Shown here piece by piece: positions 26,210 through 34,651 of a DNA stretch of 64,000 nt; position 1 is the stretch's first letter; every line of letters starts with the position of its first letter. Origin of the DNA: Thalassoroseus pseudoceratinae (GTDB lineage: Bacteria > Planctomycetota > Planctomycetia > Planctomycetales > Planctomycetaceae). Both the position numbers and the translations under genes were made by a program. Location: positions 1,054,001-1,118,000 of the forward strand of contig NZ_JAALXT010000002.1 in the NCBI RefSeq assembly GCF_011634775.1. The letters are read 5' to 3'. Under the pieces are notes generated by a model that made no database searches, had not been told where the DNA came from, and worked only from the letters and a program-made list of their open reading frames with translations.

Positions 26210-27316
26210 TCAAACGCCAACACCGACGGCATCTTGAACGCACTCGAAACCGTCTCGTCGAAGGAGTTCGAGCAGTTCGCGGTTGATTCTCGTGACTACT
26301 TTGGGCCCTTCGTAAATCATCGCGGTGTAGATTTGCACGATCGACGCACCGAGACGAATTTTGCGGTAGGCATCTTCGCCCGAAAATACACCGCCGCTGC
26401 CAATGATGGTCTGTCGAGAGTGATCCAACCGCGGGTAAAGACTCGCAATGCAACGATCGATCCAATCGGCCACCGGACGCCCGGCAATCGCACCGGGACG
26501 GTTTTTCCAAATGTTGGCCGGCGTTTTGAGTTTCAGTGAGCGTGGTTGGCCAGACGGCAGGTTGAACATGAAACCTTTCACGCATTCAAACGGATCGATC
26601 TCCATTAACCACCGCTCATGAATTTTCGCATCCGTCTCGGGAGCGACTTTGAGAAAGACCGGACAGGCGACGTTCAACGGTTGCACACGTTCCAGCAGTC
26701 TTCGCAGCGTTCCGGGTTCGGAGAACACATCCCGCCCACCTTCTGCATTCGGGCAACTGAGATTCAGCGTCAGATAATCCGCATAGGCGTGGACGCGGGC
26801 GATGCTCGTGGCGTAGTCGTCAAGAATTTCCTCTTCAGAACTCGCGGGAACCTGCGGGCCGTGATTGGTCGCCACGAGGTTTACGCCCACCGGAATTCGA
26901 AGTCGTGCGGATTCAACACGGTCGGCCACCGTTTCCACACCATCGTTCGGTAAACCATAGTGGACTTGAATCGCTCGATCGTCCGGCAAACGGAACAAAC
27001 GCGGCTTGGGGTTACCTTCCGACGGACACGCCGAAACTGATCCAATTTCGACCGTTCCAAATCCCAGCCGATCCAGGAAGTTCAACGCCTTTCCACTCTT
27101 GTCCCAACCAGCGGCGAGTCCAATCGGATTTGGGAACCGGAGTCCCGCGACTTCGGTGCAGAGTTCGGGGGCGCGGAACGTGAGGGACCGTTCGCATATC
27201 CAAGGCAGCAACGGTATTTTCGCCGCGACACGACAAGCCGAGACCGTGGCATTGTGAGCGGTCTCCGGATCTAATTGAAAAAGGAGCGGACGAAGAAACA
27301 TGGCGTACGAATTCAT
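26210..27316 (-). CDS. pyrD: Dihydroorotate dehydrogenase, class-2 layout
   Basis: A 368-residue FMN enzyme that oxidises dihydroorotate to orotate in pyrimidine synthesis. The N-terminal extension (MFLRPLLFQLDPETAH), GLAAGWDKSG near residue 70, VGVNLVATN and GAIAGRPVADW match membrane-associated, quinone-linked class 2 enzymes. The catalytic loop, however, reads NLSCPN: a Cys (codon 26753-26755) takes the place of the class 2 Ser, as in class 1 enzymes. So the electron acceptor is less certain than usual. The start may be ATG 27316 or 27301; neither has a good ribosome binding site. It lies 9 bases after the M20 peptidase gene, so the two are probably one transcript. Confidence 0.88.
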   Translation of the reverse strand: MNSYAMFLRPLLFQLDPETAHNATVSACRVAAKIPLLPWICERSLTFRAPELCTEVAGLRFPNPIGLAAGWDKSGKALNFLDRLGFGTVEIGSVSACPSEGNPKPRLFRLPDDRAIQVHYGLPNDGVETVADRVESARLRIPVGVNLVATNHGPQVPASSEEEILDDYATSIARVHAYADYLTLNLSCPNAEGGRDVFSEPGTLRRLLERVQPLNVACPVFLKVAPETDAKIHERWLMEIDPFECVKGFMFNLPSGQPRSLKLKTPANIWKNRPGAIAGRPVADWIDRCIASLYPRLDHSRQTIIGSGGVFSGEDAYRKIRLGASIVQIYTAMIYEGPKVVTRINRELLELLRRDGFECVQDAVGVGV

Positions 27317-27325
27317 TCGCACAGT

Positions 27326-28846
27326 TTACGTCGCGGTTGCGTCCTGCAACAACAATACGAAGAACTGAACGAACTCCAAATAATTCTCGACGGAGATTCG
27401 TTCGTCGACACCATGAATTCGTTTCAAATCGTCGGCACTCAAACGGAGTGGGAGAAACCGATAAGTATTTTCGGTGAGCCCTTCGTAGTGACGTGAATCC
27501 GTTGCAACGACGGCCAACCCCGGCGATACCAGAACTTCGGAATCAAGTTGCCGCACGATACGTGCGATTCGTTTGAAATCCTCGGATTGATGATCAGAAA
27601 CGTAAGACGCCGCTGTCGGCTCACCGCGGAGTTCACATCGAACACGCTTGTCATCGACGACCTTGCGAACGTGCTCCAACACGGAATCGGGCGTGTCACC
27701 GGGTTTAAGGCGAAAATTCACAAGAGCCTCCGCTTCACCGGGGAGAGAATTCTCGGCGTGGCCTCCTTTGACAACGGTCAAGGCGGTCGTTGTGCGAAGC
27801 AGGGCGTTCAGCGAACGCGACTGACTGAGTGACGAAATGACGAGTGGTTTTAATACGTCTCGATTCGCGATGGCAAATCGTTGTGTGAATGGAAGATGCG
27901 GGCCAATGTGTTCGAGCATGAGACCAACGGGGCCCGAGAAACTCGCCGGCAATGGATTGGCTTCCAACTTCGAAAGTGCGGCCGCCAGAATTCCGACCGC
28001 GGTCTGCGGTGGCGGCATCGAGGAGTGTCCGCGTTCGTTCTCGGAGAGTTCCACGGAGAGACGGGCCGTCGCGTACCCTTTCTCCGCAACCGCGACCAAT
28101 GCGAGAGGGGATTCCAAACCAGGAATCGCGTTTGAGACGATCACGCCACCTTCGTCCATCACAAACCGAAACCGCACACCGCGTCCGCGTAATTGCACGG
28201 CAATTTGCTCGTTCCCGTTCTGCCCGCCGATTTCCTCATCATGCCCGAACGCGAAATAGACATCACACTCCGGTTGAAACCCTTGCTTGAGCAAATGTTC
28301 GACCGCTTCAAGCATGCCCACCACGCCGCACTTCACATCGAGTGCTCCGCGTCCCCAAATGAAACCATCCACGATCTCACCACCCCACGGATCATGACTC
28401 CAACGCGGTTCCTCCGATTCCGGCACCGGAACGACATCCAGATGTGACATCAGCAGAATCGGCGTGGCTGACGAATCTTTCCCCGGCCAACGGTAGAGCA
28501 AACTGCACTCGGCAAACACCTCGCGTTGCAACTCTGCATGGACTCGTGGAAAGTTCGTTTCCAAGTATTCGTGCAGTTTTTGGAATTCCGCAGGATCGAA
28601 CACCGCCGGCGACGCCACCGTCCGAAACCGCAACGCCCCCGCCAACCGCTCGGCTGCGTCTTGATCAATTGTTGGCAACGTGACCCTTGATATAGAAATC
28701 GGATCGGAAGACAACGCCAACGTCCGCCACGTCATCACACCGATCACCAGGAGAAGACCGATCAAGAGAAACAAAAACAACCTGACCAACCAACGCCGAA
28801 GTCGAGGTGGGAGAAATGGTCTTCGACGTGGTGTTTCTTTCGGCAT
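27326..28846 (-). CDS. Membrane-anchored M20 peptidase (PM20D1-like)
   Basis: A 506-residue zinc hydrolase of the M20 family with an N-terminal membrane anchor (LVRLFLFLLIGLLLVIGVM). Motifs: LLMSHLDVVPV (metal His and Asp), WGRGALDVKCG (bridging Asp), FAFGHDEEIGG (catalytic Glu pair) and FVMDEGG. The layout resembles PM20D1-type carboxypeptidases, which act on N-acyl amino acids; the true substrate is unknown. The ATG at 28846 starts 12 bases from a palindromic element that occupies the leader, so that element will be transcribed if the promoter lies upstream. pyrD follows closely. Confidence 0.85.
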   Translation of the reverse strand: MPKETPRRRPFLPPRLRRWLVRLFLFLLIGLLLVIGVMTWRTLALSSDPISISRVTLPTIDQDAAERLAGALRFRTVASPAVFDPAEFQKLHEYLETNFPRVHAELQREVFAECSLLYRWPGKDSSATPILLMSHLDVVPVPESEEPRWSHDPWGGEIVDGFIWGRGALDVKCGVVGMLEAVEHLLKQGFQPECDVYFAFGHDEEIGGQNGNEQIAVQLRGRGVRFRFVMDEGGVIVSNAIPGLESPLALVAVAEKGYATARLSVELSENERGHSSMPPPQTAVGILAAALSKLEANPLPASFSGPVGLMLEHIGPHLPFTQRFAIANRDVLKPLVISSLSQSRSLNALLRTTTALTVVKGGHAENSLPGEAEALVNFRLKPGDTPDSVLEHVRKVVDDKRVRCELRGEPTAASYVSDHQSEDFKRIARIVRQLDSEVLVSPGLAVVATDSRHYEGLTENTYRFLPLRLSADDLKRIHGVDERISVENYLEFVQFFVLLLQDATAT

Positions 28847-28857
28847 AACGAGAATTC

Positions 28858-28943
28858 GTAGGGTGCGTGGAGTGAAACACAACGCACCATGTGATCGACG
28901 TTGAATGGAGTCGGTGCGTTACGCTGCGCTGTACGCACCCTAC
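28858..28943. repeat. Bipartite REP/BIME-like palindrome (GTAG-footed)
   Basis: An 86-base element with two hairpins: GGTGCGT (28862-28868) with ACGCACC (28882-28888), and GGTGCGT (28913-28919) with ACGCACC (28933-28939). The outer ends are inverted repeats GTAGGGTGCGT and ACGCACCCTAC. The GTAG/CTAC feet and the two-hairpin plan match the element at 12375, but the core differs. It sits between the divergent M20 peptidase and dxr genes, directly in the peptidase leader. Confidence 0.75.
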
Positions 28944-29102
28944 AAAACTCTCGGTAACAATCTGGCTCAATCCACTCGCTCTTGCGGCAAAATTGGTGCC
29001 GTTCTAGAATGCCGTCGCTGAGATTTTCGTGCAAGGTGTCAAGACGAATTATTTGATGGCCACTCTTCTGGGTGGCGTCAGAACAGGGAACGTGCAGCAG
29101 GG

Positions 29103-30251
29103 ATGAAGCAAGTTGCGGTCTTGGGGTCGACCGGTTCGATCGGGACGAGTTGTCTCGACGTGCTCGCGGCTCATGCGTCTGAAATGGCTCCGGTCGCGTT
29201 GACGGCTCATCGGAGTTGGACTGAACTTGCGCAGCAAACGCAGCAATTTCGCCCGCGTTGGGCCGTTCTGAGTGACAACGACATCCGTGAGCAAGTCGAT
29301 CGCTCCGCATTCCACCCCGAGACCGAACTGTTATTCGGACCGGAATCCGTTGAACGAGTCGCCTCCGAAGCGGATGTGGATGTCGTGATCTCCGGCATTG
29401 TCGGTGCCGCGGGATTACGTGGGACCTGGGCGGCCGTCGAGAGTGGCAAAACCGTCGGCATTGCGAACAAGGAAACACTTGTTGTTGCCGGTCCGTTGGT
29501 CATGCGACTCGCCAAACAGACCGGTGCGACACTGCTGCCGGTTGATAGCGAACATTCCGCAATCTATCAGTGCCTGCAATCTGGACGAGCCAACGAAGTC
29601 CGCCGGGTCGTGCTGACCGCGAGTGGCGGACCGTTTCGCGGTTGGGCGAAAGAGAAGCTGGAATCGGTCACCGTCGAGATGGCGCTGAACCATCCGACTT
29701 GGGACATGGGCCCAAAAATCACCGTGGATTCCGCCACGATGATCAACAAAGCTCTGGAAGTGATCGAAGCTCGTTGGCTGTTTGATCTGTCACGGGACCA
29801 GATTGGCGTGGTGGTGCATCCGCAGTCGATCATTCACTCGTTCGTGGAATTTGTCGACGGGTCGGTGATTGCCCAGTTGTCGCCGCCCGATATGAAGCTA
29901 CCAATTCAATATGCGCTCACGTACCCGGAACGGACGGACGGCGTGTGTCCGCGGATGGATTGGCAATCCGCAATGCAACTCGATTTGTTGCCGCCCGATT
30001 TCGAGGCGTTTCCCGGTTTGGAATTAGGATTTGAAGTGGCCGAGCGTGGGGGAACCTGCGGTTCGGTATTAAATGCGGCCAATGAAGTGGCGGTCGCCCG
30101 GTTTTTGGATGGAACACTCACTTTTCCACAGATCCCCCGCGCTTGCCGTGCGGTTTTGGATGCTCATACGTTCGATCCCTCCCCGAAACTGTCGGACTTG
30201 TTCCGCTGGGACGAATGGGCTCGTAAGGAGATGACTCGTTGGCACGCTTGA
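29103..30251 (+). CDS. dxr: 1-deoxy-D-xylulose-5-phosphate reductoisomerase
   Basis: A 382-residue enzyme of the MEP isoprenoid pathway that forms 2-C-methyl-D-erythritol 4-phosphate with NADPH. Clear motifs: NADPH site VLGSTGSIG at the N-terminus, [19 protein letters not shown] (metal Asp and Glu), LTASGGPFR (substrate Ser) and [21 protein letters not shown]. The length is normal. It overlaps rseP by 13 bases, so the two are translated from one message; this dxr-rseP pairing is common in bacteria. Confidence 0.95.
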   Translation: MKQVAVLGSTGSIGTSCLDVLAAHASEMAPVALTAHRSWTELAQQTQQFRPRWAVLSDNDIREQVDRSAFHPETELLFGPESVERVASEADVDVVISGIVGAAGLRGTWAAVESGKTVGIANKETLVVAGPLVMRLAKQTGATLLPVDSEHSAIYQCLQSGRANEVRRVVLTASGGPFRGWAKEKLESVTVEMALNHPTWDMGPKITVDSATMINKALEVIEARWLFDLSRDQIGVVVHPQSIIHSFVEFVDGSVIAQLSPPDMKLPIQYALTYPERTDGVCPRMDWQSAMQLDLLPPDFEAFPGLELGFEVAERGGTCGSVLNAANEVAVARFLDGTLTFPQIPRACRAVLDAHTFDPSPKLSDLFRWDEWARKEMTRWHA

Positions 30252-32395
30252 AATCACGCACCGGACGGTTGCTTCCGGTTCTCACGCTGGCTCCGTTGGG
30301 GCTGATCATTCCCGCTTTTCTGATGCCGGCGGCGATCTCGCTGGGGTCGATCGTCAGTTTTCTGTACGTGGCACTCGGGCTGGGGTTGGTGATCTTCTTT
30401 CACGAATTGGGCCACTTTGCGGTTGCGAAGTGGTGCGATGTGAAAGTCGAACGCTTTAGCATCGGCTTTGGTCCGATTCTCTGGAGCACCAAACGTGGGG
30501 AGACCGAATACGCATTGTCGATCATTCCATTCGGCGGATATGTGAAGATGCTCGGCCAAGACGATATGGACCCGAGCCAGATGTCGAACGAGGAGATCGC
30601 CGAAGACCCGCGTTCGTATTCGGCGAAGTCAGTGCCACAACGGATGGCAATTATTTCTGCCGGTGTGATCATGAACATCATCACCGGGATGCTGTTCTTC
30701 GCGATTGCATTCAACTCCGGCGTGCAAATGACGCCTAGTGTGATTGGCGGAGTGCAACCCGGGAAACCGGCGTGGAATGCCGGACTGGAATACGGCGACC
30801 GCATCACCCGGATCAACGACCGTAAAGTCGAGTCCTTCAGTGATCTGATGCGAGGGGTCGCCTTGACGAGCGGTGATTTGGAAATCGCCGGTGTCAAACG
30901 GGACGGCAGCGATTTTGAGTTCACGTTGACACCCGATGTGTCCGGCACGAAACGAATGATCGGTGCCGCTCCAATGTATGCAAGCCTTCGGGTGACGGAC
31001 GTTGAAGACCCTGAGGATTTGGTCGTCGAACCCGGCACGCCAGCGGCAGACGTGAAAAACGGATTCCAACGTCGTGACGTCATTCGCAAGGCCGCCATCG
31101 CGGGAGAAGAACCACAGGCGTTCGAGACGATTGCGAATCTTCAAGCATGGCTGGCGGAACCGCAAGTCCGGTCCCAGGCCGTTGATTTCTACGTCGAACG
31201 CTTCGACGAAGACGGCAATGGCACGATGGTTGAAGAACCGATCACTGTGAAACCAGAGTCGTTCCGAACCCTTGGCCTCTGGATGGATATCACACAAATC
31301 GTCGATATCGTGGACGGCTCTCCTGCGGAGAAAGCCGGTTTCAAAGTCGGTGACAAGATCACCCACGTCAACGGAAAAGCTGTCGGCACCGAGATCGATC
31401 CGATGCGGCTACCGGACTATTTCCATGCGTTGCGAAACAGTGAAGCTCCCACAGATCCGCCCGACGATTGGGAACCGGGGACCGTTGAGGTTGTTGTGAA
31501 CCGTTCCCCCGACGAAGGCGGTGCGGAAGACGTTGTATTGAAAGTTCGTCCGAGTGATCATCCGGGCTGGACGGATTTGATGCTGCGTGGTGCGGTCCTT
31601 GCTCCGGGACTGCCTGCGACGATTCCGTCGATCGGTATCGCCTACAACGCGATCCCGGTCGTGCTGCACGTCGAACCGGGCAGCCCTGCCGATAAAGCGG
31701 GTTTGAAAAAGGGGGAACGAATCAAGCAGTTGGCCCTCATTGCCGATCCCGATTTGCCTGCGGATCGATTTGGTGACAGACTCGAACCCATTCAATTTGA
31801 CAAAACCGAGAATTGGGCCTACGCCTTTCGGTTGATACAAGGAGTTCCGACGCGGAGCGTCAAGTTGACCGTCAGCGACGACCAAGGCCAAGTTCGCAAT
31901 GTGGAATTGGTGCCCGTTGCGTCGAAAGACTGGTTTCAACCAAGTGATCGAGGAGTAAAGCTCGGAGGGCTTTCCGAGATTCAAAAAGCTGATAGCTTCG
32001 CCGGAGCGATCGGCATGGGAGTCGATTATACGAAGAACTCCGCCATCGACATCTACCTCACCTTGAGAAGCCTGTTTAGCGGAGACATTTCACCGAAAGA
32101 ACTTCACGGCCCAGTCGGGATTGCCGAAATGGGTTACACGGTCGCCAAGCAAGGGATCAATCAACTCTTATTGTTCCTGGGTTTCTTGAGCGTGAACCTG
32201 GCGGTTGTCAATTTCCTGCCAATCCCAGTGCTCGATGGCGGACACATGGTGTTCTTGATCTGGGAAGGGGTCACTCGCAGCAAACCCAGTGAACGGGTTT
32301 TGCAAACGGCTCAATTGCTTGGATTCCTGTTCATTGTGGGGTTGATGCTCTTCGTGCTCTACTTGGATCTCTTCGTGCATTCCAACCCCGGCTAG
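30239..32395 (+). CDS. rseP: RseP-type site-2 intramembrane metalloprotease
   Basis: A 718-residue M50 zinc protease of the inner membrane. The active site is HELGH at 55-59 in the first conserved helix with [10 protein letters not shown] near the C-terminus (Asp666). Between them are three PDZ-like units around [31 protein letters not shown] and [15 protein letters not shown], rather than the two of E. coli RseP (about 450 residues), which explains the extra length. RseP cuts anti-sigma factors and leftover signal peptides. The start is TTG at 30239 with AAGGAG eight bases upstream, inside the end of dxr. Confidence 0.92.
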   Translation: MARLKSRTGRLLPVLTLAPLGLIIPAFLMPAAISLGSIVSFLYVALGLGLVIFFHELGHFAVAKWCDVKVERFSIGFGPILWSTKRGETEYALSIIPFGGYVKMLGQDDMDPSQMSNEEIAEDPRSYSAKSVPQRMAIISAGVIMNIITGMLFFAIAFNSGVQMTPSVIGGVQPGKPAWNAGLEYGDRITRINDRKVESFSDLMRGVALTSGDLEIAGVKRDGSDFEFTLTPDVSGTKRMIGAAPMYASLRVTDVEDPEDLVVEPGTPAADVKNGFQRRDVIRKAAIAGEEPQAFETIANLQAWLAEPQVRSQAVDFYVERFDEDGNGTMVEEPITVKPESFRTLGLWMDITQIVDIVDGSPAEKAGFKVGDKITHVNGKAVGTEIDPMRLPDYFHALRNSEAPTDPPDDWEPGTVEVVVNRSPDEGGAEDVVLKVRPSDHPGWTDLMLRGAVLAPGLPATIPSIGIAYNAIPVVLHVEPGSPADKAGLKKGERIKQLALIADPDLPADRFGDRLEPIQFDKTENWAYAFRLIQGVPTRSVKLTVSDDQGQVRNVELVPVASKDWFQPSDRGVKLGGLSEIQKADSFAGAIGMGVDYTKNSAIDIYLTLRSLFSGDISPKELHGPVGIAEMGYTVAKQGINQLLLFLGFLSVNLAVVNFLPIPVLDGGHMVFLIWEGVTRSKPSERVLQTAQLLGFLFIVGLMLFVLYLDLFVHSNPG

Positions 32396-32468
32396 GCGGC
32401 TCGAGATGACCGAGTCTGCGTAGCAATCCCCCATTGATTCTTGGCACTAGTAACCCGATTCCTGCTTC

Positions 32469-33404
32469 ATGTCGATCCGAGCATATTTCCAACTGATGCG
32501 GTTTCCGGCGGTGTTTACGGCTCTGTCGGACATCGCGTTGGGCTTCTCCTTAACACGCTTGGGGGCAGAATCGGCACCGAACGTGCCCTGGTGGCAATTG
32601 GCCGTTTTAGCGTTGACCTCGGGATGCTTGTACCTCGCTGGAATGGTGTTTAATGACGTGTTCGATCGCGAGATTGATGCCGTCGAACGCCCGCAGCGAC
32701 CGATTCCCTCGGGGCGTGTTTCCGTCGCGGCAGCGGTTCGATTTGGAAGTGTGCTGATCGGTATCGGTCTAGCCGCCGCCGCGGTCGTTGGCCTGTCGTC
32801 TTTAGCGGTCGCAGTGGCGTTGACGCTCTGTATCTTCCTTTACGATGCCATCCTCAAGAAATCGATTCTCGGACCGCTCGCGATGGGTGGTTGTCGTTTC
32901 TCGAACGTTCTTCTCGGTGGAAGCGCTCATGCAGATTGGTCGCGACTGACAGATTTCGCAGCTATGAAAACAGACGGTCTGCCACCACTTTTGTGGGTTG
33001 CGGGTGGCCTGTTCATCTACATTGTGGGGGTCACACTGTTCGCCCGAGAGGAAGCAGGGGAAAGCCGTCGTGGTCCATTGTTCGGTGGATTGCTGGTCGT
33101 CGATCTTGGGCTATTGGCACTGCTTGCGTGGTTGGCATTTGCTCCCGAGAATTCCGGGGTTCAGTCCAGTTTTTTGCTGGCGTTTGGTGTGATCATGTTC
33201 ACAGTCAACCGTCGTCTGGCCGATGCCCTGGCAACCCCATCGCCTGCGAAAGTCCAATTGGCGGTTCGGGTGATGCTACTTTCGATCATCATGATCGACG
33301 CCGTTCTCCTTTCTGCCTGGACTGGAAATGTCACACTGGGGTTGGTCGTCGCAGGTCTGCTGGTCCCTGCGTTGACCGTCGGACGTTGGATTTACGTCAC
33401 ATAA
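32469..33404 (+). CDS. UbiA family prenyltransferase
   Basis: A 311-residue membrane enzyme with about eight to nine helices. The first aspartate-rich motif is NDVFDREIDAVERPQRP (Asn62, Asp63, Asp66, Asp70); the second site is reduced to LYDAILKKS. UbiA enzymes join a polyprenyl group to an aromatic or sugar-derived acceptor; the acceptor cannot be told. Similar UbiA-like proteins occur in eboABC-type clusters, but no other ebo gene is present. It starts 73 bases after rseP, and co-transcription is possible. Confidence 0.85.
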   Translation: MSIRAYFQLMRFPAVFTALSDIALGFSLTRLGAESAPNVPWWQLAVLALTSGCLYLAGMVFNDVFDREIDAVERPQRPIPSGRVSVAAAVRFGSVLIGIGLAAAAVVGLSSLAVAVALTLCIFLYDAILKKSILGPLAMGGCRFSNVLLGGSAHADWSRLTDFAAMKTDGLPPLLWVAGGLFIYIVGVTLFAREEAGESRRGPLFGGLLVVDLGLLALLAWLAFAPENSGVQSSFLLAFGVIMFTVNRRLADALATPSPAKVQLAVRVMLLSIIMIDAVLLSAWTGNVTLGLVVAGLLVPALTVGRWIYVT

Positions 33405-33528
33405 CGCTATCTTTCGGGATACAAGCAGGACGGCGAGAAAACTGCGGCCCGATTGTCGAAGCTTGGTGTTTCATGAACCAGACCATTGCACGGTTTCGGC
33501 TCACACCTTCGCTTCGAGGATCGAATTC

Positions 33529-34611
33529 ATGAATTGGCATCGTTTCCTTTCCAATTGTGTTCTGCCCGGTTGTCTGCTGGCGTGTAACGCACCCCTCTTG
33601 CATTCCGCTGAGAACGAAGCTACGGACGTCGCTGAACCTTCCGGGTTGTTCGAGCAACTCGATCAAAACGGCGACGGGGTTCTCGAGCGTTCTGAATTGG
33701 AAGAAGATCAATACAAATTCTTTGATCGTTTAGTACGAGTTGCTGACGAAAATGATGACGGCAAACTAACTGCAAAAGAATTTACCACAGCGAGTGATCC
33801 CAAAGAACCGGCAAAGAATGATGCTTTCAGTTCCCGCGGTCCCAATCAGCGTCGTGGAGGCGATATGTCGCAAATGTTGCGACGAATTGATCGAGACGGA
33901 AATCAAAAAATCTCGAAGGACGAAGTCCCGGAACCGTTCCGCGAACGTTTCATGCGGTTGTTCGATCGTCTCGGGAAAGAAGAACTGACATTCGAAGAAT
34001 TCCAGACCGCCATGACACGTGGTCGACAAATGCAGGCCGGCGGCGACCGATTCACCGAACAGTTGGACCGCAACAAGAACGGCAAGATCGAACTCAGCGA
34101 AATGCCGGAGAGGATGCGTGATGGCGTGAAACGCATGCTGCAGCAAATGGGAAAAGCCGATGCGGAGTCTCTCACAAAAGGGGAATTCACCGAAATGATG
34201 CGACGATTCGGTCCGATGAGCGGTGCACGTCCGCCACGCGGTCCACAACCGTCGCCTTTGTTTCGCAAATTGGACGCCGACCGCAACGGCCGTTTGTCCA
34301 AAGAAGAGTTGGCGAAAGCTCCTGAAGTTCTGGCCGAATTGGACACCGATGACGACGGCGAAGTCACGCTGGGCGAACTCGAACAATCAATGCGTGGCGA
34401 CCGGCGACCGAATGCCGGTTCGCGACCGAACAACAATCGAGACGGTTTCCCGCGATTCCTGCAAGACGCGGACAAGAACGAAGACGGCAAGATCTCTCAA
34501 GAGGAAGCCGCGAATCGAAGGATACGCGGGTTTGATCGGCTCGATGCCGACGGCGATGGTTTCGTGACTCCAGATGAGTTTCGACGGCAGGGGCGTCCGC
34601 AAAACAACTGA
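33529..34611 (+). CDS. Secreted protein with eight EF-hand loops
   Basis: A 360-residue exported protein with signal region RFLSNCVLPGCLLACNAPLLHS. Eight EF-type loops can be read in order: DQNGDGVLERSE, DENDDGKLTAKE, DRDGNQKISKDE, DRNKNGKIELSE, DADRNGRLSKEE, DTDDDGEVTLGE, DKNEDGKISQEE and DADGDGFVTPDE. Pro/Arg/Asn-rich spacers separate some of them. Calcium buffering or calcium-dependent assembly outside the cytoplasm is likely. ATG 33529 has GAGGA eight bases upstream, which decides it over the in-frame ATG at 33463. Confidence 0.82.
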   Translation: MNWHRFLSNCVLPGCLLACNAPLLHSAENEATDVAEPSGLFEQLDQNGDGVLERSELEEDQYKFFDRLVRVADENDDGKLTAKEFTTASDPKEPAKNDAFSSRGPNQRRGGDMSQMLRRIDRDGNQKISKDEVPEPFRERFMRLFDRLGKEELTFEEFQTAMTRGRQMQAGGDRFTEQLDRNKNGKIELSEMPERMRDGVKRMLQQMGKADAESLTKGEFTEMMRRFGPMSGARPPRGPQPSPLFRKLDADRNGRLSKEELAKAPEVLAELDTDDDGEVTLGELEQSMRGDRRPNAGSRPNNNRDGFPRFLQDADKNEDGKISQEEAANRRIRGFDRLDADGDGFVTPDEFRRQGRPQNN

Positions 34612-34651
34612 GCGAAAGTGTCTCTCCGATATCGGGGCCGCTCAGCGGATT

